Of a stretch of DNA of 64,000 bases, positions 35,535 through 43,704 are shown piece by piece. The stretch is from Bacillota bacterium (GTDB taxonomy: Bacteria > Bacillota > Clostridia > Acetivibrionales > DSM-1351). The position numbers and the translations under genes are program-made. The DNA is taken from positions 231,646-295,645 of the forward strand of contig JAEWCZ010000017.1 in the NCBI GenBank assembly GCA_023390335.1, given 5' to 3'. The notes beneath the pieces are model-generated. The model made no database searches. It was given only the letters and a program-made list of their open reading frames with translations, and had not been told where the DNA came from. The first letter of the stretch is position 1; each line of letters opens with the position of its first letter.

Positions 35535-36644
35535 ATGGAAAAAAGAACAGTGACAATACTCTGCTCAGGTTTCGGACTTGGGCTGTATATACCGGGAATT
35601 CTTATTGACCGAAGATTGCGGGAAAAAGGAGTTTCTACTGAAATCGAAGTATTTGAAAACCTTATTTCAATAGACAAGAGGGATGCTATACAAAAGAGTC
35701 GGAAGGCATATCATAGTAATTTTGCAGTTGCTTTAATGTCTGCAAGAATGCCTATGGATATTCGTCAGAGTATAGACAATGATCTGGTAAACCAGCTTCT
35801 CAAAAGCTGGTCGGAAGAAAATAGAAGGGATTTCATAGTACTATCGGGGCATTGGTTGCATATAATCGATCAATACAGAGCAAAGATAGCACCTGAAACT
35901 GTAAATGCAGAAATTCTGTATGTTGACTGTGACCTGCCCCCATCATGGAAAAGCCTTCAGCAGTATAGGCCTGACTACGGTTTAAATTATAAAGAGGTTT
36001 GGCTGTACGATTTTGAGAACAAACAAATACAATTTCAGATTCCAATTGTAAATGTAGAACCAATCCCATTCTTTGAAAGACCAGAGAGGTTTATTATTCA
36101 TGGAGGCGGATGGGGAATGGGGACCTATCAGGGGAAAATCCCGGAACTGCAGGAAAAAGGTTTTCAGTTGGATATTGTACTGTATGAAATTCAGGAAGCT
36201 TCAAGAAAAAAGGAAGGGGATAGATGCTTTATGGTTGATCCTTCCTGGCGTGCATGGAATAAAAATGCTAATGGTGGGTTTGAGTTTCCACCGTTAGCAC
36301 AGATAGTACCCTCTGAAGAACCTGTATTCAATAATAAAGAGGAATATCATGATCTTTTTGATATTACAAAGAACACAAGGGCGATCATAGGTAAGCCGGG
36401 TGCCGGAACCTTAATGGATTCCTTATCTTCAGCAACACCTATGATTATGCTTGAACCCTTTGGTGAGCATGAAAAGAAGAATACCCAGCTATGGGAACAA
36501 CTTGGTTACGGAATTACTTACAATACTTGGAAAGATTTTAATTTCTCTCCGGCAATATTGCGAGAGCTCCATGAAAACCTTGTAAAAGGCAGAAAAGCTG
36601 CTCTTGACTACACACAGAGCTATAAAACCAGAAATAGCTTGTAG
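35535..36644 (+). CDS. GT-B fold glycosyltransferase-like protein
   Basis: 369 residues from the ATG at 35535 (AAGGAG site); an in-frame TTG at 35526 is less likely. N-terminal Rossmann-like start TVTILCSGFGLGLYIPG; the C-terminal donor-site region IIGKPGAGTLMDSLSSATP followed by PFGEHEKKNTQLWEQLGYG resembles MurG/UGT-type enzymes. It probably transfers a sugar from a nucleotide donor to the pathway's acceptor, so the product may be a glycoside. Donor and acceptor are unknown. Confidence 0.72.
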   Translation: MEKRTVTILCSGFGLGLYIPGILIDRRLREKGVSTEIEVFENLISIDKRDAIQKSRKAYHSNFAVALMSARMPMDIRQSIDNDLVNQLLKSWSEENRRDFIVLSGHWLHIIDQYRAKIAPETVNAEILYVDCDLPPSWKSLQQYRPDYGLNYKEVWLYDFENKQIQFQIPIVNVEPIPFFERPERFIIHGGGWGMGTYQGKIPELQEKGFQLDIVLYEIQEASRKKEGDRCFMVDPSWRAWNKNANGGFEFPPLAQIVPSEEPVFNNKEEYHDLFDITKNTRAIIGKPGAGTLMDSLSSATPMIMLEPFGEHEKKNTQLWEQLGYGITYNTWKDFNFSPAILRELHENLVKGRKAALDYTQSYKTRNSL

Positions 36645-36730
36645 AATGGCAGAAATGCGTTACATGAGGTTCTTCACTTAAAGCAATATTATTTAAGTTT
36701 ACATAAATAAATTTATGGATGTGAAGGCTT

Positions 36731-37423
36731 ATGCAACAAGAAAAAAGTACATCAAGCGTGAACGGGATGTTGATTGTATTCGAAGGAATAAGCGGTTGCG
36801 GGAAAAGCGAAAGTGTAAACGTTCTAAGAAAGTATTTATCCGATAATGGATTTAAAAGCAGTGTGTTGGAATGGAATTCAAATAAAGTAATAAGAAAAAT
36901 TACTAAGGGAATGGATTCCAGAAAATTACTGACAACAGGTATATACAGTTTTCTCCAATGGATTAGCTTTCTTATAGATTACACTTTTAAAGTCGTGCCA
37001 CTTTTAAAGAATAATTACGTTTTAATTGCTGACAGATATATATACACAGGTTTGACTAGAGATCGTGTAAATGGAGCCGGAGGAACAATCGGAAGGCTCC
37101 TGCACGGGTTTGTGATAAAGCCTGCTATGGTGTTTTTTCTGGATGTAAAACCTGAAGTTTGTGATGAAAGGATTAAAAAAAGAGGAAAGGATCTCTTTCA
37201 CACAAATAAGCTCATCAGAGGAAGTAAGCTTTTGAAAAACAGGGAACTTTATTATCTCACTAAGTTAAGGAGAGAATATTTACTTTTATTCAACAGCAAA
37301 ACAATCCAGAATGAAACCAATATTATTACTATCAATGAAGACACCAGTACTGTAATAAAATGCGTGGATGACTATATTACAGGCAGAAGGGAAATATATG
37401 AATACTTTAAACCACTCAATTGA
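36731..37423 (+). CDS. P-loop kinase of thymidylate-kinase type
   Basis: 230 residues. Walker A in FEGISGCGKSES (Lys25), ADRYIYTGLTRD corresponding to the DRY motif of dTMP kinases, and a lid region with RIKKRGKDLF. A housekeeping Tmk would be more conserved and lie elsewhere, so within this operon it is probably a specialised small-molecule kinase. Its last 26 bases overlap the next gene. The 86-base gap before it is the largest within the operon and holds no terminator. Confidence 0.75.
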   Translation: MQQEKSTSSVNGMLIVFEGISGCGKSESVNVLRKYLSDNGFKSSVLEWNSNKVIRKITKGMDSRKLLTTGIYSFLQWISFLIDYTFKVVPLLKNNYVLIADRYIYTGLTRDRVNGAGGTIGRLLHGFVIKPAMVFFLDVKPEVCDERIKKRGKDLFHTNKLIRGSKLLKNRELYYLTKLRREYLLLFNSKTIQNETNIITINEDTSTVIKCVDDYITGRREIYEYFKPLN

Positions 37424-38519
37424 AGGAGTACCGCGATACTTCGAGTCTTACGTTAATGACTGCTTTCAGAATGCTTATGGAGCACTTGTAGCATACTATG
37501 GCTTAAGACCTGAGCTGATTTTAGCGGATTATCTATCGTTTATGTATGATAAAGATACAGGGTATATAGGTTTAAATTATTTACATATGCCTTCTCGCTC
37601 TTTTGAGTTTTCTGAAGAACAGCTGAACACTTCACTGGAATATATCTATTTTCCTGCTGTTTCACTTTATAGCGGACATGAAAAAAGTGAAGTACATAAA
37701 ATACCCGACAATAAAATAAAGATTTCATTATATGTTGAAGACGACCCCAAAGTAGCTCATGAAAGGCTTATTGAGCTCTTAGATATGGGAATCCCTGTAA
37801 TAACAGTTGTAGACCTGTATTATATGAGGTATCACAGTGCCTACCAAAAAAGTCATGGAGCACATGCCATTGTTGTAACAGGATATAACAAGGAAGAGGG
37901 ATATGTGGAAATTTTCGACAAGTATGATCTATCTAAATGTGACTTTGACGGGCGATTGCCGATAGAAGATTTACTATCTGCCAGAAACTCCGATAACGAT
38001 CAAGGTTCATATACCAAACCTATAAGGAATATGTGGATGGAGGTCGTTAAAGGAGAAGTTTTTAACATAAATAATGACAGTTGGAAAAACATTATAACCG
38101 TAAGCTTGAGAAGGATGCTGGAACAAAAGGATATTCTAGGGTGCAAATGCGGATTGTCAGCATTGGAAACATGCGCAAGAGATTTAGTATTAAAAAAGGA
38201 CGCTTTACCCGATGATGAATTATTTTCTCTATTGAGGTATTATAATACGGCTTTCAAGCTTATATCCCGGAGTAGGATAAGGTTTTCGATATTCCTAAAG
38301 GAAATATCGTCAATGTTTTGTGATGTAGAAGAAATCTGTGACTATCTCAAGGATTCTTCAGCAAAATGGGAGATTGCATCTAATTTATCTCTTCGTTTAG
38401 CTTTAACTAAAAAGAAGGACATTATGACAAATATATGCAAGCAACTGGAACTCATAAAAGAAATCGAAAGCCATGCAGTGGAAAAGCTTCTTGAGTTAAG
38501 CAAAAAGCAGGAGGCATAA
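37398..38519 (+). CDS. BtrH-like cysteine acyltransferase-fold protein B
   Basis: 373 residues from ATG 37398 (AGAAGGGAAAT site). Paralogue of the protein at 31650: VPRYFESYVNDCFQNAY (Cys22), ILADYLSFMYD, VVDLYYMRYHSAYQK, HGAHAIVVTGY (His156) and IFDKYDL (Asp174). The helical C-terminal half is also shared. Two such proteins in one operon suggest two different carrier-to-acceptor transfers, or a heteromeric enzyme. It overlaps the kinase gene by 26 bases and the thioesterase gene starts after 1 base. Confidence 0.75.
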   Translation: MNTLNHSIEGVPRYFESYVNDCFQNAYGALVAYYGLRPELILADYLSFMYDKDTGYIGLNYLHMPSRSFEFSEEQLNTSLEYIYFPAVSLYSGHEKSEVHKIPDNKIKISLYVEDDPKVAHERLIELLDMGIPVITVVDLYYMRYHSAYQKSHGAHAIVVTGYNKEEGYVEIFDKYDLSKCDFDGRLPIEDLLSARNSDNDQGSYTKPIRNMWMEVVKGEVFNINNDSWKNIITVSLRRMLEQKDILGCKCGLSALETCARDLVLKKDALPDDELFSLLRYYNTAFKLISRSRIRFSIFLKEISSMFCDVEEICDYLKDSSAKWEIASNLSLRLALTKKKDIMTNICKQLELIKEIESHAVEKLLELSKKQEA

Positions 38520-38520
38520 A

Positions 38521-39231
38521 ATGAGAGAAATAAAACTGTTTTGTCTACCGTATGCAGGAGGTTCTGCGGATATATACGCAAAGTGGCGAACTTACCTTAT
38601 TAGCTCCATAAAGCTTTGTCCCGTCGAACTCCCAGGGAGGTCTAAAAGAGCGAAAGACCCGTTTTATAAAAATATGGAGGAGGCTGTGGAGGATATAGCA
38701 AGTCTTATTGAAAATGAAACACATGACAGTGACTACGCTATTTTCGGACACAGTATGGGAAGTATAATAACCTATGAATTGATTTGCAGACTCTATGAAA
38801 AGGGTTTAAAATTGCCGATACATGTATTCTTTTCGGGAAGATACCCTCCCTGTATTGAGAAGGAGGGGAAGAATATGCATTTACTATCGGATGATGAGCT
38901 TTTACAGGAGGCAGTAAGTCTTGGCGGAATACCTGAAAAGCTATTAAAGTATACACGATTAGTAGAAAATGCTGTTAAAACTCTCCGTGCAGATTATACA
39001 ATTTTGGAGACATACGGTCATAATCCAGAAATACAAAAATTTGATATTGATATTTCGGTGCTTTCGGGTACAAATGATGAATTGGCAGCCGTTGAGGATA
39101 TGCAGTACTGGGAGCAATACACAAAAAAAAGCTGTACCTTTTACACTTTTGATGAGGGGCATTTTTATCTTCACAATAATGCCGAAGCAATAGTAAAAAT
39201 TATAAATAGCACTTTGGCAGTCACAGAATAG
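38521..39231 (+). CDS. Type II thioesterase
   Basis: 236 residues. Alpha/beta hydrolase of the GrsT/SrfD type: N-terminal LFCLPYAGGSADIYAKW, nucleophile GHSMGS (Ser78), the acid in LSGTNDELAA and the His in DEGHFYLHNN. Such enzymes clear wrong or stalled acyl groups from carrier proteins, or release products. It supports the thiotemplated nature of the operon. It starts 1 base after the previous stop. Confidence 0.9.
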   Translation: MREIKLFCLPYAGGSADIYAKWRTYLISSIKLCPVELPGRSKRAKDPFYKNMEEAVEDIASLIENETHDSDYAIFGHSMGSIITYELICRLYEKGLKLPIHVFFSGRYPPCIEKEGKNMHLLSDDELLQEAVSLGGIPEKLLKYTRLVENAVKTLRADYTILETYGHNPEIQKFDIDISVLSGTNDELAAVEDMQYWEQYTKKSCTFYTFDEGHFYLHNNAEAIVKIINSTLAVTE

Positions 39232-39240
39232 GAGGGGCAT

Positions 39241-40491
39241 ATGAACGACAGAATACTCAATGACATCGCAAACAAATACGGTACGCCTGTTTATGCGTAT
39301 GATACTGAGAAAATCATTTCTCAGTATACACTGCTAAAAAACAGTCTACCTCAAGAATTGGGGATATTTTATTCTATGAAGGCAAATCCCCTTATGGGAA
39401 TATGCCAGTTGTTCAGAAAACTTGGAAGCCGTATTGAAGTGGCATCTTCCGGAGAATTGCATACTGCACTTTCAGCGGGTTTTTCACCTGATAAAATCAT
39501 ATTTACCAGTCCGGGGAAAACATATGATGAATTGTATTATGTTGTAGAAACAGGCATTTACAGTATTAACATAGAGAGCCTGGAAGAAGCAGAAGTAATT
39601 AATGAAATAGCAGCTGAAAAAGGTAGAGTAATAGACATCTCCATAAGGATAAATCCTGATTTTGACATTGCAGGCTCCGGTATTAAAATGTCAGGAGTTG
39701 CATCTCAATTTGGGATAGATCAGATCCGGTTGGAGAGTGTGTTTAATGAACTAAAAATGCTTTCAAACCTTAATGTAGTGGGGATTCATATATACACGGG
39801 AACACAGGCGCTGAATGCCCATAGTATTGTTCAGAGTATGGAGCAAATTATAAAGCTTGCGCTTGATACCTCGGAAAAATACAGTTTTAAGCTCAAGTTC
39901 CTTAACCTTGGTGGTGGCTTTGGTGTTCCTTATTTCAAGGACGACAGTACTTTGGATATGGACATACTCCGCAATGACTTCAGTGAAATGTGGAATAAAT
40001 ACAAAGACAGACTTTCTGATACACAGGTTTTTGTAGAAAGCGGAAGATTTCTTATGGCAGAGTCCGGAACATACCTTACAAAAATTCTATACAGAAAAGA
40101 ATGTAAGGGCAGAAAATACCTGGTTTGTGACGGTGGCTCAAATCAACATGCATCGTCTGCTTTTCTCGGACGGCACATTAGAAATAATTTTCCAATGCAT
40201 ATTCTTAATAAGTCAGGAAACGAAGAACAAGTTAATGTAGTTGGCCCTCTATGTACACCAACAGACGTTATAGGTCAGAACGTAATGTTGCCTGAGGCTG
40301 TTCCGGGCGACATAGTTGCGGTTGAGAAGTCAGGAGCTTATGGAATAACACAGAGCCCCGGACTTTTTCTGAGCCACCCCCTTCCGGCAGAGGTTCAGTA
40401 TTATGAAGGCAAAACATATATTCTGAGAGAAAGGTGGGAAAAAGAAGATTTTTTGCTACGACAGAAGCAACTGGATAAAGATCTTCTTTAA
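39241..40491 (+). CDS. BtrK-like PLP decarboxylase acting on carrier-bound amino acid
   Basis: 416 residues of the DAP/ornithine decarboxylase fold III family. PLP Lys47 in YSMKAN, phosphate loop GGGFGVP, ESGRFLMAE and, at Cys338, GPLCTPTDV. Genuine LysA (at 12111 here) has CESGD instead; the CTP variant is, from memory, as in BtrK, which decarboxylates glutamyl-S-BtrI to 4-aminobutyryl-S-BtrI. GIHIYTGTQ also fits BtrK. The neighbouring ATP-grasp and carrier genes support this role. Strong GGAGGGG site. It could alternatively decarboxylate a free amino acid. Confidence 0.82.
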   Translation: MNDRILNDIANKYGTPVYAYDTEKIISQYTLLKNSLPQELGIFYSMKANPLMGICQLFRKLGSRIEVASSGELHTALSAGFSPDKIIFTSPGKTYDELYYVVETGIYSINIESLEEAEVINEIAAEKGRVIDISIRINPDFDIAGSGIKMSGVASQFGIDQIRLESVFNELKMLSNLNVVGIHIYTGTQALNAHSIVQSMEQIIKLALDTSEKYSFKLKFLNLGGGFGVPYFKDDSTLDMDILRNDFSEMWNKYKDRLSDTQVFVESGRFLMAESGTYLTKILYRKECKGRKYLVCDGGSNQHASSAFLGRHIRNNFPMHILNKSGNEEQVNVVGPLCTPTDVIGQNVMLPEAVPGDIVAVEKSGAYGITQSPGLFLSHPLPAEVQYYEGKTYILRERWEKEDFLLRQKQLDKDLL

Positions 40492-40496
40492 GCGGT

Positions 40497-41849
40497 ATGG
40501 AAAACGGATTTAATTTAATTAAGCTTCTTACCACAGACAGAAGCAAGGGAATCATAGTATGGCTGTGTAATATAGGTGCGGAAAGATACTGGAGCAACCT
40601 GAGTGCCGGTGTTGTTAACAAGCAAGAGGACATTGCTGTAAACCGTATGGAAGAAATGAATCTTCTAATATGCAGAGAACAGGATATTGTAATTCTTCGT
40701 GAGAAGCCTAATGAATATTATCTTGAAGATTTAAGAAAAATGGGTTTTTCAATTCCTACCATACTAACTCCACAAAATGCTGACTTATTAACTCCAATAT
40801 CAGAGTTGGTACTTGGAGATGAAGTTTTGCTCAATAAATTAAAAGAGGCAGCAAAGAGAAACGATGACCTGTATTTTGTTCCATACGGAGTTACACATCT
40901 GGAAGAGGAAATTGCTCAAAAGACAGGTATGAGGATAATGGGTGCTCCTTCTCATATTAACGCAAAAATAAATGACAAGATATTTAACAGAGAAATATCT
41001 GAAAAGCTTGGTTTAACTGTATGCCAAGGTAGAGTATGTAGTTCTGCCGACGAAATCCGGGAAGAATACGACAAACTGACAAATAGCAAACCGTTCTTTA
41101 GTAAAGTGATTATAAAAGAGCCAAAAGGCGCGTCAGGCAAGGGCTTATACATAGTAGACAGCAAGGAAAAGTTAGAGTCAAGCCTTAGGATGATAGCAAG
41201 GTTCTCCAGAGGAAGAACAGACTGTAAATGGCTTGTTGAAGGCTGGTATAACAAGAAAGGTGATATTAATTATCAGATATACGTGGCTCCTGACGGACAA
41301 GTAGATGTCTTTTCAATTAAAGAGCAGTTGCTCAGGGACACAGTCTACATAGGATCAAAAATCCCTCCGGAACTGGAACAAGTAGTATTTGACAGCTATG
41401 TGGAGAATGGACAGAAAATTGGAAGATATTTATACGAAATTGGTTTTACGGGAGTAGCTGGAATTGACTCCATTATCACAGAAGAGGATGTATGCATTCC
41501 TATAATTGAAATTAACGGTAGGTTTACACTATCAACTTATATTTCATTTATAAACAAGACTCTGAAGGACAAAAAAATACTGTCAAGGTACTTTAGACTG
41601 ACTCCTGATAAGCCGGTGAACTATATCGATATATGCAACAAATTAGATAAAGAGGGTATTTTAATTGGCCCTGAAACTAAGGAAGGGATATTTGTGTACA
41701 CCTCCGGTACGCTTCCTTACAAGCTTCATAATGGTACTGATGGCTGTGTGGGAAGAGTTTTTGCATTGATAGTTTCTGATTCATGGGGGAAAGTCAATAT
41801 GCTTAATTCTGAGCTGGAAAAGATTATGGAAGCTTATTCAAAATCATAA
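40497..41849 (+). CDS. BtrJ-like ATP-grasp amino acid:carrier-protein ligase
   Basis: 450 residues. ATP-grasp signatures: IIKEPKGASGKGLYIVD (about residues 206-221), VAGIDSII and the metal-binding EINGRFTLSTY (Glu338, Asn340). BtrJ uses ATP to load glutamate onto BtrI; the neighbours here (BtrK-like decarboxylase upstream, carrier protein downstream) match that system. The ribosome binding site is weak, and the start 5 bases after the previous stop suggests translational coupling. Confidence 0.82.
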   Translation: MENGFNLIKLLTTDRSKGIIVWLCNIGAERYWSNLSAGVVNKQEDIAVNRMEEMNLLICREQDIVILREKPNEYYLEDLRKMGFSIPTILTPQNADLLTPISELVLGDEVLLNKLKEAAKRNDDLYFVPYGVTHLEEEIAQKTGMRIMGAPSHINAKINDKIFNREISEKLGLTVCQGRVCSSADEIREEYDKLTNSKPFFSKVIIKEPKGASGKGLYIVDSKEKLESSLRMIARFSRGRTDCKWLVEGWYNKKGDINYQIYVAPDGQVDVFSIKEQLLRDTVYIGSKIPPELEQVVFDSYVENGQKIGRYLYEIGFTGVAGIDSIITEEDVCIPIIEINGRFTLSTYISFINKTLKDKKILSRYFRLTPDKPVNYIDICNKLDKEGILIGPETKEGIFVYTSGTLPYKLHNGTDGCVGRVFALIVSDSWGKVNMLNSELEKIMEAYSKS

Positions 41850-41874
41850 TATTTTTTTAAAGGAGATATGTATA

Positions 41875-42123
41875 ATGGAAATAAAAGAACAAATTGTATC
41901 AGTAATTGCTTCTGCTTTAAATATTGAAACTGAACAAGTAAGCAGCATGCCTGCAGATGAAAACCTCAATAGAGTAGGTGTCGATTCAGTTAACTTTATT
42001 GAAATTATTATTAGTCTTGAGGATACATTACATATTACGTTTGATGATGAAGAACTTTTGCTGGATAATCTGAATACATTAAATAAGTTGGAAACAGTAA
42101 TAAGTCAGAAACTTGGAATTTAA
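41875..42123 (+). CDS. Free-standing acyl carrier protein 2
   Basis: 82 residues. Phosphopantetheine site in RVGVDSVNFIEIIISLED (Ser38). Probably the BtrI counterpart, loaded by the ATP-grasp ligase at 40497 and the substrate platform for the decarboxylase at 39241. ATG with AAAGGAGAT site. It differs clearly from ACP1, so the two are likely served by different enzymes. Confidence 0.9.
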   Translation: MEIKEQIVSVIASALNIETEQVSSMPADENLNRVGVDSVNFIEIIISLEDTLHITFDDEELLLDNLNTLNKLETVISQKLGI

Positions 42124-42153
42124 TATGGCATGCCAAAAGAAGGTGGGAGTAAA

Positions 42154-43704
42154 ATGGGGAAGGCCCTAGATATAGACCTGTATAAAAACGGGTTTGATTA
42201 TACGAATGTTGACTGCATACAATCTCCGATTGCCGCAGCGACAGGTTATTTTAACCATGACAACTATTTTTATTACTGTTTTTTACATAGTATTGCAGGA
42301 GCTTATCAAAATTACTCGCAATTTGATCCGTCGGATTATTCTAACAAAATCCTATTCAATATGGGCTTGAAGCTTAAAAAAATTGATTGCAGCGGATGTA
42401 CCGCTGAGGATGTAATTTCCATGGCAGCGGAGGAAATTTTGTTCGGCAGGCCTGTTATTATAGTTGTAAAGTATAATTCTTTATTTTATAATATGTATTA
42501 TAAAAATATGGGTTTTAAGTTAAATCATGGATTACTTGTTAATGAGTTTAATGAGTCAAGCAGAACATTTTGTATAAAAGATCAGCTTTACAAAGACATT
42601 CTGGATACCTATAAAAACGCATTCTTTCCGCTTCATATTACTTTTGACATGCTTAAAGAAATATGGGAGCACTCAAATAACCAATTCCGGATGGAATTAG
42701 CCTCGTGTGCGGATAGTATTTACAGTTTATATCAGAATGAAGAGGTGAATCTTGATACAAACAAAGCCATTAGCATTGCATTGTCCATGATGAACAAGAA
42801 AAATGAATTGATAAGTATAATAGAAAATTATGATGGAACTATGGAATTTAGTAACAATATTGTATATAATAGGTTGCGTTTCCATGGAAGCCTAGAACCT
42901 GTGTTCCATATACTTTACGAGCAGTGCATAAATAATAATCTTGATCTTGCCCGGTTGCAGGAAACGAAAAAAATGGTTGTAGATATCAGAAGCAAAGTAA
43001 TAAATACTCTAGGCAGAGCCAGTCGTCGATGTGGTAAAATAAGTAAAGAGAAAAAAGCTGATTTGTGCAAAATGGTTGCCGAGGGGGATGAAATACTTCT
43101 GAACCTCATGCGTACTTTGGTTGTCTGCGAATCCGAAAAAAAGTTGAATGATTATTTTATTGATATAACAGAACATTATAACAATCAGGCTTTTGAAGAT
43201 ACTTTGAGAGATGATTCCAGAGCCGATATTACAGGAGAAGGAACACATTATATATTTCAGGATTTAGTGGTAAACGAGGAATGGAAAAAGGGTGATTTTT
43301 GCTTTAATTATAGCTATTTATCTTCTCAGCCTGACAACATAAGCTGTAATGGTCAGGTAATTTGTATTCCTGAAATAGATGCACAATACATTAGCATATT
43401 AGGCTGTTCTGAGTTTGGAAGCTATAATGAAAATATATTAATAGAGTATTCTGACGGAGCAAAAAGGGTAATAACTGCTGATTTTTCTGATTTCTTTCAG
43501 CCCCCTACCTATGGAGAAAAGGTTTACTGGACCGGGGCAGCAGCAGAAAGAAGAAACGGCAAGACTAGGTATCATAGCTTTAATGCAAGGCTACTTGCAA
43601 AGAGATATCGTATAGAACCGGGATGTGTAGTGAAAATACATTTACCTAACAAAAGAAATGTTCATATATTTGCTTTGACACTTACCGACGAGGTGGTTTT
43701 ATGA
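42154..43704 (+). CDS. BtrH-like protein C with C-terminal beta-sandwich
   Basis: 516 residues from the ATG at 42154 (AAGGTGGGAG site); the ATG at 42130 would include the site. The N-terminal part is a divergent BtrH/C39-like domain: VDCIQSPIAAATGYF (Cys21), RPVIIVVKYNSLFYNMYYKN, LNHGLLVNEF and CIKD. Middle region helical. The last about 140 residues look like a beta-sandwich of the kind found at the ends of glycosidases (NISCNGQVICIPEID, ILGCSEFGSYN, IEYSDGAKRV, DFSDFF), which might bind a sugar acceptor. It may be the transferase that couples the ACP2-bound group to a glycoside. Stop overlaps the next start (ATGA). Confidence 0.6.
   Translation: MGKALDIDLYKNGFDYTNVDCIQSPIAAATGYFNHDNYFYYCFLHSIAGAYQNYSQFDPSDYSNKILFNMGLKLKKIDCSGCTAEDVISMAAEEILFGRPVIIVVKYNSLFYNMYYKNMGFKLNHGLLVNEFNESSRTFCIKDQLYKDILDTYKNAFFPLHITFDMLKEIWEHSNNQFRMELASCADSIYSLYQNEEVNLDTNKAISIALSMMNKKNELISIIENYDGTMEFSNNIVYNRLRFHGSLEPVFHILYEQCINNNLDLARLQETKKMVVDIRSKVINTLGRASRRCGKISKEKKADLCKMVAEGDEILLNLMRTLVVCESEKKLNDYFIDITEHYNNQAFEDTLRDDSRADITGEGTHYIFQDLVVNEEWKKGDFCFNYSYLSSQPDNISCNGQVICIPEIDAQYISILGCSEFGSYNENILIEYSDGAKRVITADFSDFFQPPTYGEKVYWTGAAAERRNGKTRYHSFNARLLAKRYRIEPGCVVKIHLPNKRNVHIFALTLTDEVVL

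Noticed and set aside
36731..37423. Housekeeping thymidylate kinase (tmk)
   Set aside because: Divergent lid and C-terminus and location inside a biosynthetic operon; called only as thymidylate-kinase-like.
39241..40491. Second diaminopimelate decarboxylase (lysA paralogue)
   Set aside because: The CESxD substrate motif is replaced by CTPTD, and the neighbours are an ATP-grasp ligase, carrier protein and thioesterase. A complete LysA is at 12111.
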